Positions 62,996 to 64,000 of a stretch of 64,000 bases of DNA are shown here, piece after piece. The stretch spans positions 1 to 64,000 of the forward strand of contig SVHK01000002.1 in assembly GCA_015055865.1 (NCBI GenBank), in the 5' to 3' direction. Numbering within the stretch: the first letter of the stretch is position 1; every line of letters starts with the position of its first letter. Below the pieces are notes generated by a model. That model ran no database searches and was not told the origin of the DNA. It saw only the letters and a list, made by a program, of their open reading frames with translations. The position numbers and the translations under genes are program-made. This DNA comes from Clostridiales bacterium. Lineage in GTDB: Bacteria > Bacillota > Clostridia > Christensenellales > Borkfalkiaceae.

Positions 62996-64000
62996 TTAGA
63001 AACGGAATTTTTTGCGCTTTAAAGCTTTACGCATTGAACAGTAGGGAATACTGATAACGAAAAGGATAAACACTGCGACGACTGCGAGAATACCCGACGA
63101 CGCGAAATGTAAAGTAAACATTTGCATTTCGGCAGAACCTTTGACGAATTGGAAAATTAAAGTCGGGGTAAGCCAAAGCAAAAGACCGGGAAGATGACCG
63201 AGCCATAAAGGCAATTTTAATTTAATGGAGTTATCTCTAAAGAATAATTTGAAGAGAATTTTAATGATGAGATATACCCAAGTAAAGATGGAAAATACAA
63301 GCACGAAAGCACTGATTTTAAGCGCAGTAGCGATAATCTCGGTTATATTTTCAGGGAGCAAGTCGTAAACCTTTTCCTTTACGTTTGCTTTAAGTTCTTG
63401 AACGGTTTCGCTGTCTTGTTGGGGTTCGACGCTTGCCGAAACGGGGTTTGCGGTAACCAATGCGCTATCGTCAGCCGGCGCAAGCGCGTCTAAACCGCCT
63501 AAAAGCAAGCTCGCAATAGCGTCTTCGATATTGATTTTACCGTCTTCGTTTTCAAATTGAGCAAGACCGTTTTGAATTGCGTCGCGGAGCGCGTCTTCGT
63601 CTACGTTATCAATAGCGCTAAACGCGTCGTCGTCTGTTTCTTTCAAGGAAGCTTTAATATTATCGAAAGTATCAAGAACGATTTCAGTTGCTTCTTCAGC
63701 GGTTTTTTCGCCACTTTGTAATGCGGTCGTTAAATCGTCTAATTGTGAATTAAACCATTCGTCGTCAAATTCGTAAGCGTTAAGTTTTTCTTGTATTTCG
63801 GCTTCCGAACCGTAACTACTCAACGCGGAGAAAATCGATTGTTTGGTTTGTTCTACGGCAATACTCTTTGCGATTTCAAGCGCAACGTTTTTAAGCACGG
63901 GCATTAAATTATCCACGATAGCGTCAACTTGTTCGTCAAGCAAAGCTTTTACGGGTTCCGACATATCGGGGTTGAGATTGCCTTGTTGGAAAAGTTGCGC
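62996..64000 (-). CDS. Membrane protein with long acidic N-terminal region (5' end off window)
   Basis: At least 334 residues visible. An ATG at 63964 is not preceded by an SD and the frame stays open to the window edge (AQLFQQGNLNPD precedes it), so the true start probably lies outside. The N-terminal 200 residues are acidic and helical, with a DGKINIEDA segment that faintly recalls an EF-hand loop but lacks its first ligand. Three or four spans follow (about residues 212-235, 250-270, 285-310), with a basic end (KALKRKKFRF). Not recognised. Confidence 0.72.
   Translation of the reverse strand, partial: AQLFQQGNLNPDMSEPVKALLDEQVDAIVDNLMPVLKNVALEIAKSIAVEQTKQSIFSALSSYGSEAEIQEKLNAYEFDDEWFNSQLDDLTTALQSGEKTAEEATEIVLDTFDNIKASLKETDDDAFSAIDNVDEDALRDAIQNGLAQFENEDGKINIEDAIASLLLGGLDALAPADDSALVTANPVSASVEPQQDSETVQELKANVKEKVYDLLPENITEIIATALKISAFVLVFSIFTWVYLIIKILFKLFFRDNSIKLKLPLWLGHLPGLLLWLTPTLIFQFVKGSAEMQMFTLHFASSGILAVVAVFILFVISIPYCSMRKALKRKKFRF

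Noticed and set aside
1-64000. CRISPR arrays, insertion sequences, prophage, restriction or toxin-antitoxin genes
   Set aside because: No regularly spaced repeats, transposase, integrase, phage structural genes or defence domains were found on either strand.

Overview
The window looks like a chromosomal segment of a spore-forming, low-to-moderate GC anaerobic Clostridia-type Firmicute. The evidence is zinc-type (C+) S14 and S4, the Firmicute-style spc/alpha operon order, the spore genes yabP, yabQ and cwlD, sigH (spo0H), mini-RNase III, and anaerobic enzymes (an iron-sulfur serine dehydratase and an NfnAB-type ferredoxin:NADP reductase). Perfect or near-perfect sigma-A promoters (TTGACA-17-TATAAT, often with a TGn extended -10) recur. 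No tRNA, rRNA, CRISPR array, insertion sequence or prophage was seen. Nearly all genes are on the + strand, as expected of a leading strand.

Layout. 1-12304: the S10 tail, spc and alpha ribosomal operons (rpsC to rplQ) with secY, adk, map, infA and rpoA; a 339-base gap before rpsM holds a consensus promoter and a highly structured leader. 12427-13997: two small membrane proteins and a TetR regulator. 14169-15551: uxaC. 15677-22836: an oligopeptide ABC transporter (oppABCDF plus a small membrane protein). 22876-26316: DegV, serine dehydratase, aldose epimerase. 26523-32193: envelope genes (LemA, two DUF2207-type proteins, an acidic repeat lipoprotein, a Cys-rich protein, a CmpB-like membrane protein, a small secreted protein). 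32275-34477: a Dda/RecD-like helicase and a TtcA-like PP-loop protein. 34511-37372: yabP-yabQ-divIC-ppx plus an M50-like membrane protein. 37403-42634: malQ and a maltodextrin-type ABC importer. 42806-51114: an antiporter, the NfnAB pair, two MFS carriers and a GH2 glycosidase. 51176-58875: housekeeping genes (a phosphoribosyltransferase, recX, birA, nnr, a nadD-yqeK fusion, rsfS, cwlD, mrnC). 58914-62932: rlmB, sigH, dnaX, ybaB, recR. A partial membrane protein closes the window on the - strand.

How the genes work together. The first 12 kb is the ribosome, protein export and transcription core. The Opp, Mal, GPH/GH2 and UxaC genes indicate scavenging of peptides, alpha-glucans and probably beta-glycosides or hexuronides. 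NfnAB balances ferredoxin and NADPH pools. YabP, YabQ, CwlD and SigH belong to the sporulation programme.

The observations I consider most worth following: (1) a 12-base word, GGGGCAGGTACG, present six times exactly, five on the + strand, in different reading frames, which resembles FtsK/SpoIIIE orienting or Chi-type motifs; (2) the structured rpsM leader RNA; (3) a 17-cysteine small protein sharing an exact 12-base -10-region element with yabP; (4) a helicase mRNA predicted to be leaderless; (5) an OppC permease with a large extracellular insertion.
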